Source: Candidatus Cryptobacteroides faecipullorum (GTDB taxonomy: Bacteria; Bacteroidota; Bacteroidia; Bacteroidales; UBA932). From it: a stretch of 64,000 nt of DNA. The stretch lies in contig JADIMH010000022.1 of the NCBI GenBank assembly GCA_017694885.1, positions 1 to 64,000 of the forward strand, given 5' to 3'. Positions 7,700-16,079 of the stretch are shown in pieces. Positions within the stretch are counted from its first letter, which is position 1, and each line of letters opens with the position of its first letter. The notes beneath the pieces were generated by a model. It was not told the DNA's origin and did not search any database. It saw nothing but the letters and a program-made list of their open reading frames with translations. The position numbers and the translations under genes were made by a program.

Positions 7700-8874
7700 A
7701 CTCGTTTACTGTTTATCCATTGTTTTAGTATTCTCAGATAATCTCGCATATTTGCCTTAATGTCATATTTAACCACCAGTTTGTTTTGAGGCATATTCTC
7801 CATGTCCTTAATAAAAGAATCTCTACCTTTAGGGCGAGAAGAGCAATGCGACAAATTATAATTTCCTTCTATAGCTTCTTCAAGTGTACGCTCCTCATAA
7901 AACAACTCTGGGCAGTCCTGAATCATCGCCCAAGCCCTTTCGTTATTGACTAAAAGCATCGATACACCCTTGAAGGTAGGATGATTAAATGGGGCATGAG
8001 AACCGAGGCCCCAATAATCAGCCATCGTAAAGTCACTTATTCGCTGTGGTATTGCATATGGGCAGGTATAGCACGACTCGTTGAACATCAAGCTCTTGTT
8101 GAAAGCCCGCATATACCACGCATTATGAGGTAATATAGGTTTGCGTTGCACGGAAGTCGAGTTGGAATCCCCGTCCTTGGTTGGGGATACCAACTCGCGT
8201 GCGAGTTGGAATCCCCAACCTTCCGTAAAACGAAAGCTGACACTATCACAGGTCCCGCTTAAATGCGTTCTCTCGCAGAAGGCGTTGAAAGCCCTCTGCG
8301 AGGGAACGCCATGGCAAACCATATCACAAGTAATCAGATTGTCGTACTTCTTACGTAGGAAAGTAAGAAGGCCTCCCACCTGACACGGAGTTCCAGTGAA
8401 CAACACCTCACGGCCCCCCTTTAATTGTTCTTGAACGGATTTATAAGTTTCGCCTAAAAAAGACTGAACGTATTTACTTCCCTGTAACAGACGGATGTTA
8501 TCTATATTATCAACACCAATATGCTTAACTGTCAGGTCTCTGTCCATAGTGGCACCATACACAACTCCTCCTTTATTTAAGGTCTTTCGCGCCAAAACAC
8601 TGAAAGCACCGCCAGAACTACTCTTCTTTCGGTCACTATCATTCTTCGTCCAACAAGCCAATGTCTTCATGGGTTGATTATAGCCCAACTTTGGGTCTAT
8701 GCGATGGCATGCTCGCATACAGGAACCACATTCCACACATGCTTCACGACTAATCTGCGGAATATAGAAACCCTCCCCCGCATCAATCATCGAAATACAC
8801 CCCTTAGGACATGCATTCACGCAAGCCATGCATTGGGTGCAATTATATTGGTCACACAATTGTATCTTACTCAT
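7696..8874 (-). CDS. FrhB/FpoF-like iron-sulfur flavoprotein of polysaccharide clusters (F420 hydrogenase/dehydrogenase beta-subunit family)
   Basis: 392 aa. The N-terminus holds two 4Fe-4S ferredoxin motifs: CTQCMACVNACPKGC (about 12-26) and CVECGSCMRACHR (about 41-53). Then come SSSGGAFSVLARK and VLFTGTPCQVGGL, conserved in the FrhB-type domain, and further cysteines CYTCPYA. Members in capsule loci are named after coenzyme-F420 enzymes, but this bacterium is unlikely to use F420; the true substrate is unknown. It overlaps the pyruvyltransferase-family gene by 8 nt, a pairing often seen in Bacteroidota capsule loci. Odd: the segment LARELVSPTKDGDSNST is encoded by an in-frame palindromic repeat (8152-8224). 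Confidence 0.88.
   Translation of the reverse strand: MSKIQLCDQYNCTQCMACVNACPKGCISMIDAGEGFYIPQISREACVECGSCMRACHRIDPKLGYNQPMKTLACWTKNDSDRKKSSSGGAFSVLARKTLNKGGVVYGATMDRDLTVKHIGVDNIDNIRLLQGSKYVQSFLGETYKSVQEQLKGGREVLFTGTPCQVGGLLTFLRKKYDNLITCDMVCHGVPSQRAFNAFCERTHLSGTCDSVSFRFTEGWGFQLARELVSPTKDGDSNSTSVQRKPILPHNAWYMRAFNKSLMFNESCYTCPYAIPQRISDFTMADYWGLGSHAPFNHPTFKGVSMLLVNNERAWAMIQDCPELFYEERTLEEAIEGNYNLSHCSSRPKGRDSFIKDMENMPQNKLVVKYDIKANMRDYLRILKQWINSKRV
8152..8224. repeat. Palindromic repeat inserted in frame in the FrhB-like gene
   Basis: Two 20-bp arms, ggttggggataccaactcgc (8179-8198) and gcgagttggaatccccaacc (8201-8220), are inverted with one mismatch and a 2-nt centre. A third, partial copy (cgagttggaatcccc) lies at 8158-8172, and the outer ends ggaag/cttcc are also inverted. 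It is wholly inside the coding sequence and keeps the frame. The form resembles REP/BIME-type elements. No second copy is seen in this window. Confidence 0.8.
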
Positions 8875-9991
8875 TGATTATGGCTTTACGTAAATAGTCC
8901 ATTGATACTCTTCTTAGATTATTCAATCGCACCTGTTCTTCTGTTACATTATATGAGAAACGGTCGACCTCCGGCATAGCATCATTGACAGATAGCACCT
9001 GCGCACCCAGCCCTAAATTATGCATCAGACTCACCTGTCGACTATCACTTGATTCTTTATCCTTTACAACAGTAAACACAGGCTTTCCGTAGTTCACGGC
9101 AAAGGCGGTTCCGTGGAAAGATGTTGTCAATACCATCTCTGCATCTCGCACCAAAGCCAGAAAATCTTCAGGCGAAGCGCCTATTCTATAATGCGTATGC
9201 GGAATCCCTAAATATTGAGGAGGTCGTGCTACACGAACTAACTCATAACCAGTCTGCATCTGCATATATTGAGCAAGTTTATCTACATATGGAAAAGCAT
9301 TAAAGGTATAGTTCAAAAAGTAGCACAGGATGTACTTTTTCTTGAACTGACGTTTACAAGTTGCGACCGTATTCCAATGGTCTTTATTAAGAAGGAGCGT
9401 TGGATCTAGTACCACTGTTGAATCCTTTCCGGAAACAGCCTTAACAACATCCACACCAGAGTTTTCACGTACGGAGATATGCGCGTATCGTGATAGCAAT
9501 TCCTTGTATAAGGGTTTCAAATCCTCTGGTATAGCATTCGTACCAACGCTTGCCGCATAGCTAATTTTCAGCGCATCGTCCGGCGCAAAATGGAGCATAA
9601 AAGCTGGATCTCCATTGCAATAGCGAGGGTTCCACAACTGGTCGCTGCCCGTAATGTAAACATCATATCGAGAAGCATCGTTCATCAATGCTTCGGGAGA
9701 ATCATATTGCCGTTCAGACAGATGATGGAATCTTTTCACGAAAGCCTGTATGCCTTTATGCTGACGCATCAGCTCAAAAGCATACAGCAGCTTTATCCAT
9801 CGAGGCTCTGTGGGTTGGGTATCCTGATGGGTGGCATACCTATTGCCAGCATGAGCCTGATTTGGGAAGTTGTAATCAATAATCTCGACCTTATATCCCA
9901 TCTCTTCACACACCTTCTGCAAGGCGTATGCTTGTAATACAGAGCCGTAATTATTGATTTTATGAATTGTTATAATGCCTATCGTTCTCAT
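8867..9991 (-). CDS. Polysaccharide pyruvyltransferase family protein (CsaB/WcaK-like)
   Basis: 374 aa if started at MRTIGIITIHKINNYGS (ATG at 9991), which fits the family start; the track's longer ORF (to 10027) adds 12 unlikely residues. Family marks: NNYGSVLQAYALQ, DVYITGSDQLWNP, and TSFHGTAFAVNYGKPVF near the C-terminus. PF04230 proteins transfer pyruvate from PEP to make ketals on sugars, though many members may act as glycosyltransferase-like enzymes. It overlaps the beta-helix gene end by 32 nt and the FrhB-like gene by 8 nt, so all three are tightly coupled. Cytoplasmic. Confidence 0.88.
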   Translation of the reverse strand: MRTIGIITIHKINNYGSVLQAYALQKVCEEMGYKVEIIDYNFPNQAHAGNRYATHQDTQPTEPRWIKLLYAFELMRQHKGIQAFVKRFHHLSERQYDSPEALMNDASRYDVYITGSDQLWNPRYCNGDPAFMLHFAPDDALKISYAASVGTNAIPEDLKPLYKELLSRYAHISVRENSGVDVVKAVSGKDSTVVLDPTLLLNKDHWNTVATCKRQFKKKYILCYFLNYTFNAFPYVDKLAQYMQMQTGYELVRVARPPQYLGIPHTHYRIGASPEDFLALVRDAEMVLTTSFHGTAFAVNYGKPVFTVVKDKESSDSRQVSLMHNLGLGAQVLSVNDAMPEVDRFSYNVTEEQVRLNNLRRVSMDYLRKAIINE

Positions 9992-11276
9992 TAATGTAAT
10001 ATTTATATGCAAATAATACGAGTCCAATTATAGTGGGCATCCCTACGAATCCCATTGGGAGTGCATAAGATGACAAGAAGGCTTTGCCCTTGCAACTTGT
10101 TATTTTGACTGCGGAATCATTTTTAGATTTTATAAGCTTCTCTATCTTACAGTTATTAAAACTAACATCGTTGGAGAAATGTACACACATGTCTTGAATT
10201 GTACAATCTGTAAATGAAATACCATTTGTATAAGTTACCCTACAACTATCCATGTTGCACAACTCAAAAGATATATTGTTCTTAAACTTCCTATATTCCT
10301 CACGTCCCATCTTCCAATTTGGTTCCGACTGCATATCAAAACCGACATTATTATGGAATGTACAATTCTTGAACGTCAGATAATTCATTTTGTGTCCATC
10401 TGCATTCCATTCCTCGATGTCAAGACCAGCAGCAGGCTTGGTCATAAATGGGTGGCCTGTATATGCGAATTCACTATTTGATACCTTGACATTATGGGCA
10501 GCCTCAATACTCATCCCTTGACGTCTGTTATGCAAACACTTCACGTTATCTATAGTAATCTTGTTGCACACAATAGTAGGTTGATTCATATTATCGCGAC
10601 CCTCTATCAAATCTATGCCATCTCCCCAACAATATGAACAAGTTAGGTTCTTAAGCGTGATATTAGTTGAACCACCGCATTTTATGCCATGTCCCCATTC
10701 GCCTTCTATTCCTATATGTCCATTAACGTCTCCTACAAAAGAACCACCGTCAATGGTTACATTTTTCACCCTATGAAGGAGTACAATGCTATAGTGCGTA
10801 TAACTACAAGGCAATATACGGATAGTGGATAGATTGTGCCAATACACATTTGATGGGAATAACAAAGGTGCACTATTGTATATGGCATGAACAGGATATA
10901 TTCCAGAGGAGGTATACAGGTGAGTCATATTATCACCTGTACAGAGAACCAACAGGTTTCGAAATTGCTGAGTATTGTCGGCATTCTCTTGCAATCCCAT
11001 CCATTGCCCATATACACTCTTATTATGCCATGTACCCCCGATTGTAACGTTTTCGCCAAATATCTGACGTTTGGCTGCTAAGATTTCCGAACTATCACCT
11101 ATGACCATACCGTTAACAATAATACCATCATCTGCAAATCGGACCACAGTACCTTTCTTCAACTTCAAAGTGTCACCTCGTAAATCCAAACGGTTATTAA
11201 TTGTGATGACATCTTTTGCCGATAATCCAACACAAACTGTTAGATTCAAAAACAGAACAAATATAAATCGCATCAT
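9960..11276 (-). CDS. Exported right-handed parallel beta-helix protein with C-terminal membrane anchor
   Basis: 438 aa. Signal peptide at 1-20 (FIFVLFLNLTVCVGLSA). Residues about 130-370 show the repeating VTIDGGSF / ITLKNLTC / ITIDNVKC / VKVSNSEF pattern of a pectate-lyase-like parallel beta-helix. The last 35 residues hold a hydrophobic segment (GFVGMPTIIGLVLFAYKYY), suggesting anchoring with the helix outside the cytoplasm. Such proteins in capsule loci may be polysaccharide lyases, hydrolases or epimerases acting on the polymer; no catalytic residues can be assigned by eye. Start ATGATGCGATTT at 11276 could be either Met. Overlaps the GT2 gene start region by 4 nt. Confidence 0.8.
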   Translation of the reverse strand: MMRFIFVLFLNLTVCVGLSAKDVITINNRLDLRGDTLKLKKGTVVRFADDGIIVNGMVIGDSSEILAAKRQIFGENVTIGGTWHNKSVYGQWMGLQENADNTQQFRNLLVLCTGDNMTHLYTSSGIYPVHAIYNSAPLLFPSNVYWHNLSTIRILPCSYTHYSIVLLHRVKNVTIDGGSFVGDVNGHIGIEGEWGHGIKCGGSTNITLKNLTCSYCWGDGIDLIEGRDNMNQPTIVCNKITIDNVKCLHNRRQGMSIEAAHNVKVSNSEFAYTGHPFMTKPAAGLDIEEWNADGHKMNYLTFKNCTFHNNVGFDMQSEPNWKMGREEYRKFKNNISFELCNMDSCRVTYTNGISFTDCTIQDMCVHFSNDVSFNNCKIEKLIKSKNDSAVKITSCKGKAFLSSYALPMGFVGMPTIIGLVLFAYKYYINENDRHYNNS

Positions 11277-12049
11277 TTTGTTCTATACCCAATCTGTTTC
11301 ACAATCAGGAGGCGAATGAAGTACCAGACTGTATATTGAATCCTATGAAACCAATTCTTGCAGAACTTGGAAGTGCGAAGGTTACAATCGTGTATACACT
11401 TCTTTATTGGCAATTGGTTAGAAATCCCTCCATCTGTCATATTTGTTAAAATCAAATCTGTGAATAAGACAGGAACATTGGCATAATAGCATCGCAGACA
11501 GAAATCAACGTCAGCGGAAATATAGTATCTATCATCGAACACTCCAATTTTTTTGTATATATTACGATGAACGATGGACGCAGGATGGCATATACCCATT
11601 TTTAACTTGCTGCATGAGTTCTTATAACTTTCAAGAGAACCACCAGAAGATGTACTTTTAAGTTGTAATGTTTCCGCATCTACAAGGTTCATTCTTGACG
11701 AAATAACAGCCTCTTTGAAGCCAGTTAGTTTGCAGAAGTCGTAAAACGCCTGTAGTGCATTATCAGTAATATAGTCATCAGCATTAACCAACCAGATATA
11801 TTCTCCTTTTGCATGTGCGATACCTTTATTCATCGCATCATAGATACCCTTGTCCTTTTCTGAATATATCGTTAAGCGCCCCTCAAACTTATCCTCATAA
11901 GAACGAGCGATTGCGAGAGTATTATCTTTGGAACAACCATCTTGTATGATGTATTCGTAGTCTTTAAATCCTTGTTTTAGAACTGACTGAATCGTTCTCT
12001 CAATGGTCATAGCCCCATTGAAAACAACTGTTACTATTGATATAAACAT
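11273..12049 (-). CDS. Glycosyltransferase family 2
   Basis: 258 aa from MFISIVTVVFNGA (ATG at 12049), a standard GT2 start; the track's start at 12091 adds 14 residues that overlap the upstream gene. EYIIQDGCSKDNT (about 32-44) is the nucleotide-binding segment and YIWLVNADDYIT (about 79-90) the DxD-like motif. Similar in type to WcaA/WcaE-like transferases. It begins 2 nt after the stop of the upstream GT4 gene and its stop overlaps the start of the beta-helix gene by 4 nt. Donor and acceptor unknown. Confidence 0.9.
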   Translation of the reverse strand: MFISIVTVVFNGAMTIERTIQSVLKQGFKDYEYIIQDGCSKDNTLAIARSYEDKFEGRLTIYSEKDKGIYDAMNKGIAHAKGEYIWLVNADDYITDNALQAFYDFCKLTGFKEAVISSRMNLVDAETLQLKSTSSGGSLESYKNSCSKLKMGICHPASIVHRNIYKKIGVFDDRYYISADVDFCLRCYYANVPVLFTDLILTNMTDGGISNQLPIKKCIHDCNLRTSKFCKNWFHRIQYTVWYFIRLLIVKQIGYRTK

Positions 12050-12051
12050 GA

Positions 12052-13236
12052 CTATTTTAGATTTATATATTGTTCTGCGATGCAACTCCAAGAATATGCT
12101 GGATATTGATTTTGGAAATCGCTAACACCATTAACTAATTTTGTGTAAATATCTGGATTTAATGAATCTTCCATTGCCTTGCTCAGCTGCTCTATAGAAT
12201 TCACTTCGAATAATAGTCCATTAACCTTATTTGAAATAACTTCTCTAAACCCATCCAAGTTCGATGCAATAATTGGTTTATTGAAAACATAAGCCGTTTG
12301 AGGGATTCCACTTTGTGACATTGTAGTATAGGGACATACTATTGCATGTGAACTCCTTATCAATTTTGCTAATTCTTCATTCGTAATAAATCGGTTTAAA
12401 ATAACAAATCTATCATCATTTTTAAGCGTATAAAGAACAGGATCCTTACCGCTTCCAGCAATGACATATTTGATCTTCGGGTATTTCCTTGATATTGTTT
12501 TTGCTGCTTCAACGAATAAGGATAAACCTTTATAGGGAGTAATACGACCAAAAAACAAAAAATAGCGATTGGGTAAAGGTAATGTGTTATCAGCATTGTA
12601 TATTGAGAACGACTCAAATAGCCCAAAGTTGATATGATGAATATATGATTCATCTATACCATCGTAACAAAGAATATCCTTTAAAGATTTGATGGAGTGC
12701 ACAACGGTATCTATCCTCTTGTCAATCAATTTGCTTATGAGTTCGGGGACCTTGCTAAAATCTGGATTTGCATGGTTAAACACCTCATGTAGAGATAAGA
12801 CACATTTGTTTCCGCATATATCAAGAAAAGGAATAAGATCAACCGAGTTATGTCTTCCAACAAGATTAATCCAAGCGTAAGATTTCTGGCAAATTTTTTT
12901 TGCGCAAGACTTCATTATTATTTTACGCAATAAAGACATAAATCTTGAAACCAACCTAAATTTTGAGAATAGTCTTGGCAACGTGATGGAATAAAGAGTT
13001 ACATCACTATTAGAAAAATATGCATTTAGTTTTGGATAATTAGATGGTGGTATTATCGATACGCCTATCTTAGACGTGCAAAACTCTATATCTGTTCCTT
13101 CGGGGCTACGAACCGTACCTACTCCAATAATGTAATAATCTACCTTATATCCTTTCTTTGCTAAAGCCTTACATAATGGAATAGTGCTACCTACATGGCT
13201 ATCAACTATTATGGCAATTGTTTTCATATACTTCAC
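12052..13236 (-). CDS. Glycosyltransferase family 4 (GT-B fold)
   Basis: 394 aa. The C-terminal half has YFLFFGRITPYKGLSLFVEAA (quoted in part: FFGRITPYKG) and IAGSGKDP, then PYTTMSQSGIPQTAYVFNKPIIAS in the donor-site region. The usual E-x7-E motif is altered (SQSGIPQTAYV), as in a subset of GT4 enzymes. MKYMKTIAIIVDSHVGS offers two starts; the first overlaps the upstream pyruvyltransferase gene stop by 4 nt, which favours it. AT-rich like its neighbours, consistent with horizontally acquired capsule cargo. Confidence 0.88.
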   Translation of the reverse strand: MKYMKTIAIIVDSHVGSTIPLCKALAKKGYKVDYYIIGVGTVRSPEGTDIEFCTSKIGVSIIPPSNYPKLNAYFSNSDVTLYSITLPRLFSKFRLVSRFMSLLRKIIMKSCAKKICQKSYAWINLVGRHNSVDLIPFLDICGNKCVLSLHEVFNHANPDFSKVPELISKLIDKRIDTVVHSIKSLKDILCYDGIDESYIHHINFGLFESFSIYNADNTLPLPNRYFLFFGRITPYKGLSLFVEAAKTISRKYPKIKYVIAGSGKDPVLYTLKNDDRFVILNRFITNEELAKLIRSSHAIVCPYTTMSQSGIPQTAYVFNKPIIASNLDGFREVISNKVNGLLFEVNSIEQLSKAMEDSLNPDIYTKLVNGVSDFQNQYPAYSWSCIAEQYINLK

Positions 13237-14453
13237 TTTGATATGACATTCAATATTTTTCTCATCATTTCATTATAACGAGAAAGATACTTATCTCCGA
13301 TTGACCGAACAGAATCTTTGTCAAAATTGAGTATTGCAGAAATAACCTGTTGTGCAGTTGGTGTCTTTGCGAATTTAGATCTACATGGGAAACAGTTCTT
13401 CTCGACATTGAATGTCTTCATTATATGATATATTTTACTGCTTTTTGAATTAACGAATAAACGAAATTTTACAATTCCATAATTATCAAAACTGAAACAA
13501 GGAACAGCATTATGTAAAGATACCACAATAGGATGCATGTTATGACCCACATAACCAGATGAGTATTTTATAAGTGCATACCAATCTATAGGAGACAATG
13601 GAAGTTCTATTTCCTTATCATATGGGTGTTGAAACTCTACTCCTTGTGGAAAAGGGAATGCAACACATTCAATCCCATTTCTGCAAGCCTCATTCTGTAG
13701 TTCAATTAGCCATTCCTGAGATACAGTATTAGAGTTATGGAAGCTTACTAGGACATATTTATCTGGAAGACCAAACTTTTTAAGAATATCTTCCTTTGAC
13801 GGAATGTAATTAACGTTTTGATTAAAAGCAAAAACAGGATCCGGAGTTATTTCTGGAATGATTCGTCCTTTTGTTATTCTTGAAACCATTCCTTGAGTCC
13901 ATGTATCTCTTACTGAAATGTATGAGAATCTTTGGAGGAAGCTGTCTAAGTAGGAAAGTTCTTTTAATGTATAACTTTTATAAGGTGCATTCTGTGAGGA
14001 AGCCGACATCATACATACAGGTATCCTTCTACCCAAATATGTGGTAAAAGCAGCCCAATAAGGGTTCGGACACATTTGATCCATTGGCGGGGTTGCATAC
14101 GAAATTATTTTTCGAGATGGAATAACAACTCTTGACCAAAATCCGAAATGCTGCAAAACAGCATCACTTCCAATAATCACAGCATCAATATTCTCTTTTT
14201 CAATTACTTTTGCGACCTCCTCAGAGGTACGGCAGCGAGTTGTCATAGGGAGATATGCTTTTCTGAACTCCTCGTGTTCTTTGTACTGGATTTTGGGAGT
14301 TGTTCGTCTGTATCGAGAGTCAAGTTCATCAAGGAGCCAATCAATCACAATGGGATTATGTCCTTGGTTGCGAAGATACTGAACCGTTGAAAGTACTTGA
14401 AGATTAGCTCCAAAATTACAAACCGCATGATATGTTAAGATTCCAATATTCAT
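13233..14453 (-). CDS. Polysaccharide pyruvyltransferase family protein (second copy)
   Basis: 406 aa. MNIGILTYHAVCNFGANLQVLS at the start matches the PF04230 N-terminal loop (usually YGA/S-x-LQA), then DAVIIGSDAVLQH and YVGHNMHPIVVSLHNAVPC replace the GSDQxW and HG motifs of the first copy. The altered motifs suggest a divergent subgroup, possibly acting as a glycosyltransferase. It lies 3 nt after the polymerase gene and overlaps the GT4 gene by 4 nt. Two distant members in one cluster imply two different modification or transfer steps. Confidence 0.85.
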   Translation of the reverse strand: MNIGILTYHAVCNFGANLQVLSTVQYLRNQGHNPIVIDWLLDELDSRYRRTTPKIQYKEHEEFRKAYLPMTTRCRTSEEVAKVIEKENIDAVIIGSDAVLQHFGFWSRVVIPSRKIISYATPPMDQMCPNPYWAAFTTYLGRRIPVCMMSASSQNAPYKSYTLKELSYLDSFLQRFSYISVRDTWTQGMVSRITKGRIIPEITPDPVFAFNQNVNYIPSKEDILKKFGLPDKYVLVSFHNSNTVSQEWLIELQNEACRNGIECVAFPFPQGVEFQHPYDKEIELPLSPIDWYALIKYSSGYVGHNMHPIVVSLHNAVPCFSFDNYGIVKFRLFVNSKSSKIYHIMKTFNVEKNCFPCRSKFAKTPTAQQVISAILNFDKDSVRSIGDKYLSRYNEMMRKILNVISK

Positions 14454-14456
14454 AAT

Positions 14457-15620
14457 CTAATATTTTTTATTTGAATGTATGGCAATCGACCAAAACATGG
14501 TTAAAATGCTGAAATATGTTGTATAAATCACCACATGAGCAAAGGCGCTTGTTGTTATTAGCAAAGCTATACTGGCTGCAAATGGAGCGTAGAATCGATT
14601 GTTGCGAATGGTATGAGCATATTTAATCAACCCGTATATTAACTTCATAAACAAAACAAATCCGATAATGCCAAAATCATACAGACACTCCAGATAATCA
14701 TTGTGTGCGGAAAGAGACATAGGTGAATCTCTAATTACCATATTCCAACCATGTCCAAAGAGCAATGAAGGCAAATCTGACGAAATAATCATATCCCACG
14801 TAACTTTATAAACATCAGTTCGACCACTTCCACCATCTTCACCTATATTTGCAAATCGTGACACAAGATGACTAAAGATATCATTGCTACTGTTGAGAAT
14901 GCTATATCCAGTAAAAAGAAAAAGTGCAAGAAGTAATAATAATGAGATAAATCCTCTTGTACCTCCTTTGACTTTGATATATTGAAAATAATAATAGGTT
15001 ACAAATGTGGCAACTAATGCGACTACACATCCACGTTTGAATGATGCAAAAACAGCAAAAGAAATGATGCCAACTAAAATCCATTTCAAGTATTTATTAC
15101 CCAAACACAATACTATGGGCATAAAATACAATAAAAAGTATGATGAATTATTTGATGTTGTATAATTAACCAAAAGTGCTGTTTCTTGATAGCTAACAAT
15201 ATATTGGTATATTAATATACCTAATATTATCATGCACGGATAAAGGATGTATCTGGTGTCGTTTATCTTTGAGAGAAAAACTTGTGTGAAATAGAAACAT
15301 GCTAACGGGTATATAATATAAAAATAATAACTTTTTGTATTAAATGGAACAAAGAGGGCTATAAAAACAGATATAACGTACGTATAAGAAATAAACGACG
15401 TTAACCCTAAGGAATCTGTTCTAACATTTAGATATTTTTTGTTAAATAAGATATATATAGTAATCAAGGCAATAAAGCCTATGATTATTGATGCCGGGAC
15501 AGCTTCTGTATCTCCTGCAATAGAATTGATAGACATACTTATCAAAGATAATCTTTGGTATATACAAAATACTGATAGTATTATGTACGGCAGTATAAGA
15601 TTCTTTATTTTTTTATACAT
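14457..15620 (-). CDS. O-antigen/capsule polymerase, Wzy-like (O-antigen ligase family)
   Basis: 387 aa with about ten hydrophobic segments. Between the later segments is the large periplasmic loop with GEDGGSGRTDVYKV and FGHGWN, then SLSAHNDYLECLYDFGIIG, the H-N-x-Y-L-E motif of the Wzy_C/O-antigen ligase family (PF04932). It should join undecaprenyl-linked repeat units on the periplasmic side of the inner membrane. Only 3 nt separate it from the following pyruvyltransferase-family gene. Polymerase rather than ligase is inferred from the capsule context with Wzx, Wza and Wzc. Confidence 0.88.
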   Translation of the reverse strand: MYKKIKNLILPYIILSVFCIYQRLSLISMSINSIAGDTEAVPASIIIGFIALITIYILFNKKYLNVRTDSLGLTSFISYTYVISVFIALFVPFNTKSYYFYIIYPLACFYFTQVFLSKINDTRYILYPCMIILGILIYQYIVSYQETALLVNYTTSNNSSYFLLYFMPIVLCLGNKYLKWILVGIISFAVFASFKRGCVVALVATFVTYYYFQYIKVKGGTRGFISLLLLLALFLFTGYSILNSSNDIFSHLVSRFANIGEDGGSGRTDVYKVTWDMIISSDLPSLLFGHGWNMVIRDSPMSLSAHNDYLECLYDFGIIGFVLFMKLIYGLIKYAHTIRNNRFYAPFAASIALLITTSAFAHVVIYTTYFSILTMFWSIAIHSNKKY

Positions 15621-16079
15621 TGCAACTGATTTTGAATTTAGACTACTGCTCTCTTTTAAGTATGATCAAAACAAAATGGCCAAGTGCACTATTTGTAATA
15701 CGATTACGACACATGAGAGTCTTAAATGAAGATGGCACAAACCGATGTGATACCAGCAACGATTACAGAAACCAAGAGGACACTAATTGTTGGAATAAAT
15801 ACTTCTGTTAAACATAGATGAGGGATTGATTACTATAAGTTACCTTTGACTTAATAATTACAAAAATTGATTCTATTACGATAAATTCTATAATGGTGAC
15901 AAGCATCGATAACCACATCTGATATAAGATATAACTTATAGGATAGGTTGAGCAAGAATAGTATACTCATCAGAATCTGATAATTCTACGATACTACCGT
16001 TATTTTAATAGGTTCACCATTACTCTTAGTTACGCACATTTTGATTCTTCTTGTACTAATTGATGCTCATGCTCAAAAA
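15621..16079 (-). pseudogene. 459-bp gap with decayed membrane-protein reading frames
   Basis: No intact gene. In different reverse frames there are hydrophobic scraps: WLSMLVTIIEFIVIESIFVII (about 15.85-15.9 kb, quoted in part), FIPTISVLLVSVIVAGITSV (near 15.75-15.8 kb, then stop) and a final frame ending HFVLIILKREQ stop near 15.64 kb. Successive transmembrane-like pieces in shifting frames suggest the remains of one or more membrane protein genes, perhaps an acyltransferase-3-type O-acetylase, between wzx and wzy. The family assignment is a guess. Confidence 0.4.
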
